From Syngnathus acus (taxonomy: Eukaryota > Chordata > Actinopteri > Syngnathiformes > Syngnathidae), in assembly GCF_901709675.1 (NCBI RefSeq), contig NC_051087.1, positions 11,113,884 through 11,177,883 on the forward strand: a DNA stretch of 64,000 nucleotides. Direction: 5' to 3'. Each line of letters opens with the position of its first letter. The first letter of the stretch is position 1. The translations under genes and the position numbers were made by a program. Positions 1 to 13,296 of this stretch are shown here, piece by piece. A model generated the notes under the pieces. It was given only the letters and a program-made list of their open reading frames with translations. It was not told the DNA's origin and searched no databases.

Positions 1-494
1 ATCATGAAGTATACGTTCATGATTTATCCCGCTCATGACCTTTAAACACATTCAAACTTACTAAAAGACACAGTATTTCCTTAGCGCCAGTGCTCCTTCT
101 CAAAAAGTAAGCTTGCTTCAAGCTGTTTGTCAGTCCCACTGTAAAACAGAAAAAAATAAAAGTGAATTAAACATTGAACACAACAATGGTCACCCAAACA
201 GTATAATTTTGTCTAAAGAAAGTATGTTAGTGTACTACTAACAATGATTATATTTAAATAACTATTGTCTATGTGTGCCCTGCAACCTGGCTGGCAACCA
301 GTTCAAGGTGTACCCTGCCTACCGCCCTACGCCAGCGCGATAAGACAAAAGTAACATTGCTTTGTTAGTGTAGCAGCAGTATGTGACCTACCACTTATTG
401 CACATGCATCTTTGTTTTCCTCCTAAGTATCTGGTTTTGCCTTTTGTGCACTTTTATTATGTTATTTATATCTTGAGATTTTTTCCCCCCTCAG

Positions 495-705
495 TATTGA
501 ATTGAATGGTGAATTCAACCATCGTCTGAAGTTTATGAGCCATTTGTTGTTTTCCCAAAAGGGTCTGGAAGTTGCCATCAGGAACAAGATTGAACATGAT
601 GTGACCCACAAGGCAAGCTTAACCCTACACAAGCCCCTCAGCGTGGTCAAAGGTGCTGTAAAAAGCCACCCTGGAGCCGCTCGGCCAGGAAGCAGTTCCA
701 AATAG
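495..705 (+). CDS. possible 3'-terminal coding exon of an unidentified upstream gene
   Basis: A strong polypyrimidine tract ending in TCAG at 491-494 is followed by an open frame (one leading base, then about 69 codons) that ends at TAG 703-705. It is more GC-rich than its AT-rich surroundings. The peptide is basic, contains RLKFMSHLLFSQKGLEVAIR and ends PGAARPGSSSK. I do not recognise the protein and see no partner exon in bases 1-480, so the rest of the gene would lie to the left of the window. ATTAAA variants near 921 and 1023 could serve as polyadenylation signals. The alternative is a chance open frame. Confidence 0.3.
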
Positions 706-1754
706 GACATGATACAACGGACATAGAATAACATTAAGACTCTACAGGGAACACAAATCTTCAAAGTTGTTAAGTCCCCAAGTGTTACATCTTTACAATG
801 ATGTGTTTTTGTTGCTCTTGTTTCAGTTTTCTGTTCTATAAAAAGAAGAAAAACGTGTGAGATTTTGTAGTGGTGAAAATACTTTACTTGAAGCTGTATA
901 TCTGGGGAATGTATCTATTCATTAAAAAAGTACATAATTTGTATAGTAAGCAATAGTTATGACCTGAAAACCTAGAATGCCAGAGAGAGGGTGCCCACAG
1001 TCTTATAGCAACAAAAAAATTGTCATTAAACATGTAATACATTAACAAACATTTAATTGCTTGCCGTATCATTTCCTGATAATTTTCTGCTTGAATTTTT
1101 AATACAGAGCAGTAAAACAACTGTAAGACTATAATTTTCAGAATCTGTCATGATGGTTTTATTGCCACCTGGTGGTGTACATGAGTCACAACATAGTCAC
1201 CACTGCATTGTATTATCGCCATGAATTCAGATGGAAATCTCCAATGGACCACCAATGTCCTTCAGTGGGAACACACATTTTTAGACCAAGCAGATGGAAA
1301 AAAGAAAAAAACTCAATTAATGGAAATAAATTACATGTCATGTCCCATCTGCTATTCATCTACAAAATTAAACGAATGAACATCCTAAGAGTGGTGATTC
1401 AGTTTTTTTGCCAAAAGAGTTAACACAACTGCTCAACAATTTTTTTTTGACAACATTTTGTATGTAAACATTTCTAGATGATCCGTTTTTTCCTGCTGAT
1501 TTGAAATGTACCCTTGTTTTTTGTCTTGAAAATTAGGTTTCCACAATAATAACATGCAATACAGTATTTATGAATTAAGGGTTAGGTTTAGCAACAGGTG
1601 GATTATTTTTCTAAAACGTCATAGGTATAAATGCCAATGCATGGCAAAATCAATTTTGCCATATTTTATAGGGCACACTTAAAAACAACAACAAACATAG
1701 CCCAAAAACCTGACGTGCACGAAAAGAAAGTAGACATCATCATCGGTTTAAAGT
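706..1754. other. AT-rich non-coding stretch
   Basis: No open frame here has splice signals or family resemblance. A second pyrimidine-rich acceptor-like site near 820-827 leads into a short Lys-rich frame that stops at once. I see nothing else supportable. Confidence 0.5.
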
Positions 1755-2285
1755 CCGCTTTCCAGGCGCCGCTGGGTTGGACTGGGTTCTCAATATGGCT
1801 TTCTTCCACCGGGAACGGTCCATGGCCATCTCGTGGTTGATGCCGAGTGCCTTCATGTCGGCTGCCACGGTCGTCTGCCAGGTCTTTTTAGGTCGGCCAC
1901 TGGGTCTTGTTCCCTATACGTTATACGACATAACTTTCTTCACCCAGTCGTTCTCGTCCTTCCTCACTACATGTCTGTACCGTCGCAGTCTGCCTCTCCT
2001 CACCACATCCAATATGGCCTCCACTCCCATCTTCTTTCTCAGCTCTGCACTGGTCTTTTCCTCCCTCATTGACACACCACACATCCATCTGATCATTCTC
2101 ATTTCTGCTCTGTTTAGTTTGTCTTCGTGTTCTGTTTTCAGGGCCCATGCCTCACTTCCGTACGTCATACTACTTCTGACGCAGGCTGAGTACACTTGGC
2201 CTCTCATCTTCAGGGATGGGGCCTTAGATGTTAAGAAGGGCATGAGTTCCCTGAATTTCTTCCACCAGACATCAGTGTCTGTAAT
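1755..2285 (-). mobile_element. 3' fragment of a non-LTR retrotransposon (LINE ORF2 C-terminus), frameshifted
   Basis: The - strand encodes the region just after a LINE reverse transcriptase domain. Reading from 2285 downward there is WWKKFRELMPFLTSKAPSLK, then VYSACVRSSMTYGSEAW and the RMIRWMCGVSMREEKTSAEL segment, then a RRGRLRRYRHVVRKDENDWV block. The frame breaks near 1913-1920 and resumes as KTWQTTVAADMKALGINHEM before a terminal stop. These motifs are the usual C-terminal tail of animal LINE ORF2 proteins. The copy is 5'-truncated and frameshifted, so it is dead. The exact clade is not determined. Confidence 0.75.
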
Positions 2286-3474
2286 AGGTTTAGGGAAAAA
2301 TAAAGCTATCTCTAATGAAAATTTGCGGTTGACTAGTATACGGCTTTAACATTCTCGCTCTAGTTTGCTTTAGACACACAATGCTCTCATGTGGCTTTGT
2401 AAACTACCCCCCCTCCCTTCTAAAATACACAATGCTCACTCATGGCCAGTGCCTTCACAATTAATCATTTCTCATCACTGCAGTTCAGATGGATTTTTCC
2501 CAAGTAAACAAGCATATGCCTTAAAAATCAGGAGTGAGATTGCATGTTTTCTTTCAAAACATCAAACAACATTTTTATAAAAATCTCAACAAATTAGAAA
2601 AATATAGTATTCTACAGGCCCATACTCTCAGAAATGCAGTTGCGGTACATTAGCAGTCTGTTTCGGCTTACTTAGGTTATTGCCAGTCGTCATCTTTTAT
2701 ACTTTTAGTTATCTACCTATCTACTTTTCCAAGGCCGGCACCCTCATGACCTTCAGTCTGCCCCCCCTCTTAAGTCATTGGCATAAAAGCAATGAGAAAC
2801 CGCTCTCCCCTTAAAAGAAAGATAAAAACAACAACCTTTTTTTGAAAGCCAGACACAGCATTGTAATTTTGAAATACACCTTTAATAGGTTTAGAGCATT
2901 GTTGTCAAATCCAAGGACTGAGGGCCACAACCGGCCTGCCATATCACGTTACATGGCCCAAATTTATTTATCAAAAAATCTGTACTGACATTGAAATTTC
3001 GCTTCACATTTAACCCCAACCCAACCTGGCTCCCTGTGATTTTTTTTCCCTCTGCAACAAGCTTAACAGTGTCATCAAATTGACTCATTTTAAAGACATG
3101 TTTGACATCAAGATTGCACTAACAACAGAACTGCGCAGGATACTCAAAGTATCCTTGTAGTACTGCCTGAAGGTGGGGCAGAGAAGGCTGGGAAAGAAAT
3201 CACTTTGAAAAGGAACACTTAAATGTGAAATATATCTTTTGTGACACCAGTCCTAGAACTTTGCACACACATACAGTTAAATATTTGTGTGCCACAATTT
3301 TTCATGACTTGAATTTCAAATTCAGTTTATTGCTAACAATAGCCATTAAATAAATTCTAGGACATTTGTGTATGTGATGAGTTGACTATAAATTTACTGT
3401 GTTTTTTTCATATTCATAACCACCCTGTGAGTGAAACCATAACTGTGACAAATGTGACAATTGACTCATCTGAT
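2286..3474. other. non-coding stretch with a probable hAT-type MITE remnant
   Basis: No gene is seen. Around 2890-3160 the text (AAGGACTGAGGGCCACAACC followed by GGCCTGCC) resembles the ends of hAT-derived fish MITEs, which carry a GGCCC/CCGGCCC motif, but it is degraded and the borders are not clear. Confidence 0.35.
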
Positions 3475-3746
3475 TTGGAGTGTGTTAATATTTTGTCATG
3501 CTGCATGGCTTATTTTCTTATTGCCTTTTTTTTTTTTAGGTGACTCACTGTTGGACATTTCTTGGCTTTCAATGCATTCAAGAACGAGAAAGGCCAGTTG
3601 GGCACAAACTTGGAGTGTGTTAATATTTTGTCATGCTGCATGGCTTATTTTATTATTCCCCCCCTTTTTTTTTTAAGGTGACTCACTGTTGGACATTTCT
3701 TGGCTTTCAATGCACAAGAAGGAGAAAGGCCAGTTGGGCACAAACT
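3475..3746 (+). repeat. direct tandem duplication, 135-bp unit, two copies
   Basis: The unit starting TTGGAGTGTGTTAATATTTT at 3475 recurs at 3610, and both copies run to CCAGTTGGGCACAAACT. They differ at a few bases and in the length of an internal T/C run. It lies about 470 bp upstream of the first exon of the nAChR beta-class gene, in its 5' flank. Confidence 0.9.
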
Positions 3747-4214
3747 GAACAATGAATCCAAATTATGACGTGACTACAGAACCCCCCCCTCCAAGTCTCC
3801 AGTCCGAGCTTCGTTTTAAACCCGAAGTGGCTCAAGTGGGGAGGTGCGTGCGCGCCTTCGGAAGACGCATCCCAAATACATACAAATTAAACTACTTTGT
3901 GAGAAAGGAGAGAAAGGGATCTAAGATTTTAAGGTAAGCGCTGATATTCCCTTCAGAATGTAAGACGAACCAACAAAAGTACGCGCAGTGACATTTTTTT
4001 TTTTAGCGAGCATGCTGTAATATACAAAAGTCAGAACTCTTGTTTGTATGCCTGGAACTGCGAGGGCGCATTCCTGCCGCAAACAGCTGGAGGAGCTTTA
4101 AAGTCACCAGTGCGAAAGTTGGACGAAAACAGCCATATCGAAGGACTTTCTTTCTTTCTTTTTTATTTTAAGATTTTAACCAATTGTTTCCATTTATCTC
4201 AAGTTTGATCGAGG

Positions 4215-7200
4215 ATGGGGATGATAATCAACGCCGTTCTCCTTCTTGCTACACTCTGTTTTACAAGTAAGATGGACTTTATATTCTATATTTTCAACTG
4301 ATGTGAGGATATTTTCTTGTGTGTTTTTCGTCTTGTTGCTGTACATGGGGCGTAAACGCACATGCATGCACCGTGCATCAATGTTTTATTTCAATAGGGA
4401 TCATTTGCTCCTTATTTCCTTATTCTCGGAATTATTTTTCGGTTAGATGTTTGGACTGGGCAAAGAACGAATTTCATCCAAGGAACACTTAAGCGGACAT
4501 ATAGTAACATTAAAACTCCTCCACAATGTATTAAATAATTGGGGATCATATTGATCAGAGATTACCTTTCCTCCAAAACTACATCCAAGATCAGTATAAA
4601 AACAGCAAGGATAGCAATGCGCAGTTTTGAATGATCTGTCAAAGAGGTACTACGCATTTAATTACCAGAACAGTATGGTGGAATAATAATCATAAACAAT
4701 AAAAAACATCCATGCGTTTATTATTGCGGATGTAGTTTGATGTAGTTTATGACTGCATTGCATCATAACCGAGATGATTTGTAGGTTTTATTCTTCAGCA
4801 ATATCCTTCTCCAGCAATATCAGCTTGAACAATGAGGCTATTAAAAATAAACGCCCAGCACTGCAATATTATCTTTGCCGAGGAAAATTCTGGGCTGCAG
4901 CTTTTCCATGAAATTGTGTTGGATGTTGCAGGTAAACTATAATGAAAAAGTCCAGTGAGCGTGTGCAGAAATGGCTGTGTGGTGTTTCCTCAATTTCTTC
5001 ACTTTTCCTAGTAGCCAAATGCTGGTTGTATGTGGTGTCCATTAACTTAAAATATCTCTACCTAGAGGCAGATGGGTGCCCTTAATAATTTACCAATGGT
5101 CCTTTCAACCTATAATCAAGGAAGCAGAAATCTGATCTGAAGAAAGGATGGCTGACTTGCTTTATTTTACGGAGACTCTTTTTTTTTTTAACATGAATAA
5201 GTTGTTTTGGTTGGAATCATATATCCCTACAAATTGACATCTGCTCCACAACCATTCGTCTGACAAAGATGTTGTAGGCCCATGACAGAAACCAGAGTAA
5301 CACATTGTACTCAAGACAACGATACCCTCAAGTCATGGTCTCAATTATTTAAATGATGGAATCCATGTTTGTATCTTCCAGCATGTTGTTTTTGATGTGT
5401 GGTGGCACAGTGCACAAACATTCAAATCTTGCCATTTTAATGCAGACAAATTTAATACATTTGCAATGAACACGTTGAATGCATTTCATCGTATAAACTA
5501 TTGTGTCAATTTTAAGGGCAACATTTTTTTTCACAATAATTGAAGCAAATTTAGTTCATAATGGGATGCAACCATATTGACACTAACATTCCATATTATG
5601 CATTTGCAAAACTTAAGAGGTCCTGCTTTCGAATCTCAGCTCAGGCTCAGTTCAGCACAGCATGCGAATGAAACAAATTACATGCTATATTTTAATTTCA
5701 TGATACCCATCAATTTATTGGAGTACACTTTTACACCACTTAAACTCAATCATGACCCTGACTACGTATGATGAGCGCAAAAAAATAATAAAATAAAATA
5801 AATGGAAGAATGAATGCATGAAACCTGTTGTTGCTGTGTTGCGATTCTTCAGGCAGCAGAGCAGAGAGTGCTGAGGAGCGGCTGGTTAATTTCTTGTTAG
5901 GTCCTGAACGCTACAACAAACTGATCAGACCGGCTGTCAATAAGAGCCAACAGGTCACCATCTCTATTCGAGTGTCACTGTCTCAGCTCATCAGTGTGGT
6001 GAGTATAACCATCATTGTCATTGTCTTACTCAAATACAATTGCCAGTGGTCAAGCACCATTCGATACATTTTATTACAGCCTGGCGTCCAGAATAACTGA
6101 CTGACTAATGATGCAGATGATTTCATGAACTTGATTTTATTATCTTCAGATATGGTAGTTGTTTTATAGCCTGAGAAGTACAGAAGCCAACAAAATGTTT
6201 CCTTATCTTAACTCAGGATTTTGGATCTGGTCCTTAATTGACCCAATCCACCTCTTAATTCCACCACCATCACATTGTAATTTTACAAAACGATATACAA
6301 AAATACAATACATAATAGAGACAGAAGAGACAGAGGCATTTTGCGTACTGCCATTTACTGTTGCACCGGATTGCAACAAAAATATCCTCCCTATATTTTA
6401 GCCAGAACAAAAAGAACTCGACAAGAAAACATGCTGCTTTAAATATTTCTGAATCTATTGTTATTTATTAAATCCACTTTAGCATTTTTAAATGAGGCCT
6501 CAGGGCATGAATACAAATATTCAACTGACCAACCCACAGAGCTAAAGAAAACACTTTTCTTTCTAGCTTTTATACAATCCATCGCAACCTCCCATACAAC
6601 TCTTCACAACTAATATTGAATTTCATCATTGATCATCGTGTTGCTTTGATTTAATGGAACCAAATTTTACAAGCCATTTTGATGGTTAATTGTAACAACT
6701 ATTCATCAATGAGAAGGTAATATGGGACTGTTGTTCTCTTGCAGAATGAGCGAGAGCAAATAATGACGACCAACTTGTGGCTGTCTCAGGTAAATGAAAC
6801 TCATTGTGCACAAGTATTTCATTACATAAAAGGGATGAAATTTGATTTGGTTGACTAAAGCATCTTTCCACAGGAGTGGAATGACTATAGGCTGAGATGG
6901 GACCCAGAAAAATTCGAAGGCATAAAGAAACTTCGAATACCCTCCAAACTCCTCTGGCTTCCTGACATTGTGCTGTACAACAAGTGAGTGCGAGGATGTT
7001 ATATATATTCATTTATGTTTGTGATTTTTTTTGTCCCACCACTACGTTACTAATCCTTACCCTTTACTGCCCCACATGTGGTCACAGTGCGGATGGTGTG
7101 TATGAAGTGTCCTTCTATTGCAACACTGTGGTCTCCAACACGGGGGACATTGTTTGGCTCCCCCCGGCCATCTACAAATCAGCCTGCGCCATTGAGGTGC

Positions 7201-10200
7201 AGAACTTTCCCTTCGACCAGCAGAACTGCACCCTCAAGTTTCGCTCCTGGACGTACGATCACACAGAAGTTGACCTGATTCTCACCAGTGACTTCGCCAG
7301 CCGCGATGACTTCAAACCCAGTGGAGAGTGGGATATCGTCTCACTCCCAGGACGGAAAAATGAGGACCCGAATGACATCACTTACCTTGACATTACCTAT
7401 GATTTTGTTATCAAGAGGAAGCCGTTGTTTTATACCATTAATATGATCATCCCTTGTGTGCTGATCACCTCTCTGGCTATTCTTGTGTTTTACCTGCCAT
7501 CAGACTGTGGCGAGAAGATGACCTTGTGCATCTCAGTGCTGCTGGCACTCACTGTGTTCCTGTTACTTATTTCAAAGATTGTACCGCCCACCTCCCTTGC
7601 AGTACCTCTCATTGGTGAGTTCTATTTTCATTCACATGTGTACAATAAGTGAGAACTTACATTTGGATATTTTTATTTTTACAATACAAGACTGGGGTTC
7701 AGGAACAGCACCATGTTCCCAGTCATAAAGTATAATTTAGTAAGTTATACTTGCAATTGTGGAAGTGACGTGCACGTTTTCTGTTTCTTAATTAGGGTGC
7801 ATTAAAAAATTAAATCTAACCCCTCAAAGGGCATTTACGAACGGACCTTCCGTATAAAATTAGATTTTAAATTCAGTGAACTCTGGAAGAGCTGATTGTT
7901 TGTAATGAGATGAAACAATGAATATAAACTTAAATGACACAAAATAAGTTATTTTTGCAACATGGGGGTCAGACACAACATACATTAATTTGTGTTGAGG
8001 AAATTGCTGTAAGTTAGTTCGGCTTATAATTAATTTTTCCATTTGACGTTGAATCAGTTCAGAGTCCAATTCTCTTTCAATTATGGATTTGGGTGCATTG
8101 TTCACATTATACTTTGTGCTCAAGGCATATGACTGCACTGTGTAATTAGTCAAACATTTCAACTGGTATGATTGGTTCATTGATATCTTTGCAGTGTGTG
8201 GAAGTGTACCCTTCCTTTTCATAGCATGGTACATATTACAACAAAAATTCAACTCAAAGGAGTTATTAAATATAGTGGTGAATGTAGTAAGACATCATCA
8301 TGTATTTAAGTCAGTAGTCTTGCAGGAAATAAGGTCATGAAATACACTACAGCTTGGCTGCTTGAAAATAGAAGGACCAATAATGCATAGCTCATTTTTA
8401 TGCATGACTTTTAATGTGAAGTTGGAAAAAATGGAGATGTTACATTCTGTTTTGGGAATTCTGTGTGAATATCATTCCTGGTTACGGCTCTTCTTCCATT
8501 TTAGGTAAATACCTGATGTTCACCATGGTGCTAGTCACGTTCTCCATTGTGACCTCCGTGTGTGTTCTGAACGTCCATCACCGCTCACCGTCCACTCACC
8601 ATATGCCTGAATGGGTGAACCGCCTCTTTCTAGTACAACTTCCTACTTTGCTTCTTATGAGGCGTCCAGGTGCGACTAAAGTCCGTGACAAGCTCAGGCG
8701 GAAGTATGGTGACCGCAACGCGGCCAGAAAAAGTCCTTCTCAGACTGCAACTGATAAACATCGTTTCTCAAATATAAGACTTGGTGGGATTCAAGAAAAT
8801 TCTGACTCATTCTATGTGAATGCGGACTGGGCCCACAAGTATTGTTGGAGGGTGGGAGACATCCCGGATGCAAGTGGTGGATGTTCAGACACCCCGAGGC
8901 CTTTGCGCTCTCAATGGGATGCCGACCTTGAGGAGGCAGTGGAAGGTGTGAAATACATCGCTGAGCACATGAAGACAGAAGAGGATGATGAAGGAGTAAG
9001 GGCAGTAATATTTTGTGGAAAAAAAAAGATAAAAGTCAATGTATTGATTCAACTTGTGTATTTTTGGAAAATTAGGTAAAAATACAGACTCAAATATACA
9101 AAAGTACCAAAGTAAAACGTTAAAAGCGCTTAGAGATAATACTTGTTTTGATAACTTGGAACAATAACAAGAAAAAAAAATTCACTGCACTCAAAGGGTT
9201 TTCTCTTTTTTATTAATATCATCAAAAGAAAGGTCCTGCTGGTAATCTTCACTTTTAAGTATTGAAACTATTTCCTATAGCTCTGCTATACAGAAAATTA
9301 ATATTCATATTGTTATTATTATTATTATTTTTACACAATGCATAGAAAGTAAAGGTACCTGTTTTATAATGTAAGGGAAAATGTAAAAAGTTGATGAAAA
9401 AATAAAATGTAAAGTACTGGTACCTGAAAAATCCATGCAGGGAAGAAGTATTTATATTATATAATAAATGCTAAATGAGCGGTGTTTGATTTTTCTAATT
9501 TAAATCAACAGCATGAGGGCATGTAGATGATTGGTCTAAGTGTGCGCAAGGGTAGAGTTTTCTATCTTTTGGTATTTTTGTAGACGTGTACAGTTAGAAA
9601 CGAACATTTCTACAATAATTCATAAAGTATGCTGTTGTCATATTTATGAACATAATACAATGACATCCACTACACATGTCTGTAGAGATCAGAATCTGTT
9701 CGCCTGCACCGCCATCAAATCTACTAAAATGGTCATACATCATTTGCGCCACAACTTATACCTGCTTTTAGCTGGTCTAAAATGTTTCTTACTTTTTTGC
9801 CACCAAATAGTCGGGTGCGCTGGGGGCACTTAAACAAAAACAACCTCCGTCTGGTGGAACAACCAAATTGTTACAGCTTGGTCTGTCAAATTTCCAAATA
9901 CGCTTGCACCTGCACGAAAATCAAGATCTGCCCGTTTTTACGCCCGGGCGCACATGCGCTCTTTACAAAAATAGAGCCCCATTTGTGCAACTTTAGATTC
10001 AAAAACTTTCACAAAGCTCCCTTGCTTAATAAATATTACAGAATCTTAATTGCATGTTAGTTTAGTGGATCTTGAGCATTTGGTGCGCTGGTGCAGTCAC
10101 AATCCCAGCAGCCATTAATAAAACACAAGCCTTTCCTTATAATTCAGCTTCAACACCCTAAAGCACAGAAAACATTGTTATTGTGTGTATTGTGTGTTGT

Positions 10201-10357
10201 GTTTCAGATAATAGAGGACTGGAAGTATGTAGCCATGGTGATAGACCGTTTGTTTTTGTGGATCTTCATCCTGGTGTGTGTGATAGGAACACTCGGGCTC
10301 TTCATGCAACCTCTGTTCCAAAGCTACAACACACCAACTGCTGATGATGCTGAGTAA
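4215..10357 (+). CDS. neuronal nicotinic acetylcholine receptor non-alpha subunit, beta2/beta4 class (chrnb5 candidate)
   Basis: Subunit of a pentameric ligand-gated cation channel in the neuronal plasma membrane. Exons: 4215-4266, 5853-5998, 6745-6789, 6874-6983, 7088-7614, 8505-8995, 10208-10357; all junctions are GT-AG and phases close to 506 aa (human beta4 is 498). A signal peptide (residues 1-17) precedes the extracellular domain. The Cys-loop is Cys151-Cys165 ([15 protein letters not shown]). There is no vicinal Cys pair in loop C, so it is non-alpha. M1 is about 231-254, M2 261-281 with Leu at 9', M3 295-318, M4 466-488. [23 protein letters not shown] and [15 protein letters not shown] are beta2/beta4 hallmarks. 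Linkage to chrna6 and chrnb3 suggests the fish subunit called chrnb5; chrnb4 or chrnb2 remain possible without a tree. An intron at PLIG|KYL (7615-8504) is unexpected for this class. The stop TAAGT overlaps a consensus splice donor. AATAAA occurs at 10771 and 10927. Confidence 0.95.
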
Positions 10358-11209
10358 GTCATGAACATGCCCTGAAACACATTCAAATTTATAGCAACAA
10401 ACTACATACAGCAAAGACTACGCTTTCCTCTCATAGATGTTTGTTGGAAATTTCTGAAAAATACATAGGCCTATACATAAACTCAAACAAAATAGCTTGA
10501 CTAGAAAGCACTCAAATAGCACAAAACAAAACCCTGATTCTTCATGCAGCAATTCCCCTAATCCTGTTAACACGGACGAAAAAACCAATTACATTAAATA
10601 TATATATTTTTAAATTGTGTGTGATTTATGCAAGGTTCAGTATTAATTCCAGTTAGGTACTGTAGCTAATTGGCTGCAAACTTTATGGGAGGAGGATGCA
10701 TGGCTCAAAGGATAATTGATACATTTTGGTACAGATTAATCTGGTACATGTGCAACCAACTTCCTTACAGAATAAAAACATTCCAGAACAAACTACCTGT
10801 AGAAACTTGAAATGATTGTTGACATTTAATATGTTTCTTTTTTCACAAAATGTCTTCAAGAGGTACCATAGACGACAATATCCAACACAATGTTTAAGCA
10901 TAGCTTGTATTTATTGTATTTGTATAAATAAATCCTATACATGAATTTCTATACATGAGCCGTCAAAAAAAAAAAAGTTTAGGAAGTTTGGGTTCAAACC
11001 AATCACGGCTAGCATTGTAATGCTGGTTATTTTGGCATATAAAGGAAGTCAGCTAAACCAGTTTTCAGTTTGGTCACATGACATTCTGCATATGGTGAAC
11101 TGAATTTCACTGAATGCCATACAGCGGTGGTTATAAAGATTCGTATGTTTTCCTTATCAGTGTCGTGCGGTGAGGTTCATGACTGGGGAGGCAATTACGT
11201 CACCCCCCC
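10358..11209. other. 3' flank of the beta-class nAChR gene
   Basis: AT-rich DNA with possible polyadenylation signals AATAAA at 10771-10776 and 10927-10932. It ends in a short stretch (about 11160-11209) that already looks repeat-derived. No other gene is visible. Confidence 0.5.
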
Positions 11210-12105
11210 AGTGATGTGCATTCCAGTTCTTTTAAGTGAACTGAATCTTTAGAATCAGTTCACTCAAAAGATTCGTCCAAACCAATCGTTCAACGAATCG
11301 TCCCACCCCACACAGATCCGTTTTTTGTTTGTTTTTTAACTTCAATAACACACAACTAAGCAATACACCAGACAAAAAAACAATCAGGTAAACACACGGT
11401 AACGTCGACAAAGGCAACGCACACATTTTTCTCGATATTACAACATCCCGTGGGAACAACATGTACATCAAACAATACAACTACCCCCCCATTTTTTTCT
11501 TTTTATTATATATAATAATAATAATAATTGGCTCGGGTAATTCAAACATTTCTTTCTATAATACAGCACCTACACACTAATCCGTTGGCAACAGTCTCTC
11601 ACCCGGTCGTGAACGGGAAGTTGCGTCACTGACTCGTCTCGTTCGTGAACGGGAAATTACGTCACGGACTCGTAATGTCCCTCCTCCATCTATCGTTCGC
11701 TGCTGATTAGTCGTACGCGAAGATTCACGAGTGAGTGACAGACAGCGTTGCTGCTATATATAACGTAATGTATAACGTGTCACTCACTCGTGAATCTTTG
11801 CGAACGAACCTGAAAAAGGCGGTGTACCTAATAGAGTGTCCGAGTGACGTCACAGATCAAACAGCCAATCAGAAAGTGGGGGTGAGGGCGGGTGTGGCAC
11901 TTTTCACTTTCCGTGAAGCTTTGACCATGATTTTCCCTAATGAAGTGGCCTGTGATTAGGTACACTTGAAAATGGCGGTGTACCTAATAGAGTGTCCGAA
12001 TGACGTCACAGATCAACCAGCCAATCAGGAGGTGGGGGTGAGGGCGGGTGTGGCACTTTTCACTTTCACTTAAGCTTTTTCCCAAATGAAGTGGCCTGTG
12101 ATTAG

Positions 12106-12262
12106 GTACACCTCATGGACACTTCAATAAGTACACTACACGGGGTAAAAAAAAAAAAAAGAATAAATAAATAAAGGGTTAATTGCACAATAAAAGCACA
12201 TTAAGGTGTATTCTCACACCTGGGATCGAACCAAATTCTTACCGAGCAAGAGCCCGTGTCAC
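12106..12262 (-). repeat. tRNA-like SINE-type repeat, copy 1
   Basis: Reading the - strand, a pol III B-box-like GGTTCGATCCCAGG is present and an A/T-rich body with a T-run follows, as in the copies at 13333 and 15432. This copy is interrupted after the anticodon-like part, where a different repeat (the GCGGCACACTGG region) begins near 12270. Confidence 0.5.
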
Positions 12263-12484
12263 TAACCCAATGTTTCCCAACCAGCGGCACACTGGTGTGC
12301 CGTGAGAGATGTTCAGCTGTGCCGTGGGAAATTGTCCAACATTAAATACCGAGCGCATTGTAAACAGGATCGCCAAACCACAGGTCAGTTAGCGCAAGGC
12401 CTGGTCAGCCACTTGCTAATCGTGCATGCGTGGCAAATCGGAGAATCTTGAGATTTCATGTTGTGGCATCGGCACATACTCTGT

Positions 12485-12905
12485 TGATGTGTGTGTTGCT
12501 GTTAGTGTTGGCTCGTGAGTGAACGATTCGTTCAAATAAACGATTTGTTTTTTCAGTGAACGAGAGTGAACGAATCACTTCCTAAAGTGATTCGTTCTTT
12601 TTTCAGTTCATATGACTTCAACCAGTAGGTGCCGGTAATGCGCATTGAAGCTGGTGCCACCTCGCCGTAAATCAAAACGAAGAAGAAAATGACGTAACTT
12701 CCCGTTCACGAACGAGTCGTGAATTGTATTTCCCGTTGACCAACTGAACGTATCTGTGAGTGAACGAGTCAGTGATTTGCATTTCCAGTTCATCGCGAGA
12801 ACGGATCAGTGAGGGAACGAAACCTGACTTTCCCGTTCGTGAACGAGTCAATGGGTGAACTGCCTTCCCGTGCATCAACGGATCAGTCAGTGAACGTGTT
12901 GCGTC
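12485..12905. repeat. GAACGA/TCGTTC-rich repeat segment
   Basis: The segment is dominated by short inverted motifs such as GTGAACGAATCA, TGATTCGTTC and CCCGTTCACGAACGAGTC. The same motifs occur at 11590-11680 and in the outer inverted repeats, so this is probably an internal part of the same DNA-element family. The small frames that cross it on the - strand are low-complexity by-products. Confidence 0.5.
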
Positions 12906-13296
12906 TCCTGGCGTGAACTATGTAAGCCAGAATGTAGATTTACGATTTGCCAAGGAAAGAAAGAACCACTCACTGAAACACCACTTCTTTTATGCACGTT
13001 TTCTCCAAGCTAACGGCTAACTTTATTGCATGAAGGGATGCGCCGTTATGCAACAACGGGGAGATTATGCTTCTCTTTGGGTAATCTTGATTTTATAACA
13101 CTTGTAGTAGTTTTTAAATAACGAGTATGCATATATACGCCTAAATATTATCCAATATATCTACTGCAATTTCACATTAGATTGCTGGTTTGAAATTTAC
13201 TTTTAATATTATTGTTATTTTCAAATAAACATTTATGTTAAAACTTGTCTGGTGTTTTATTCCTTGTTTTTTTATTCGCCAATTAAAACAAAAAAA

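Noticed and set aside
462-764. 100-codon - strand frame over the possible exon at 495-705
   Set aside because: It is antisense to the better supported + strand frame and has no splice or family support.
7690-7715. RE1/NRSE-like TTCAGGAACAGCACCATG in an intron of the beta-class gene
   Set aside because: The half-sites are in the wrong order and spacing for the REST consensus.
12608-12878. Overlapping - strand frames rich in Ser/Arg/Thr
   Set aside because: They fall in the GAACGA/TCGTTC repeat and share its periodicity; not a protein.
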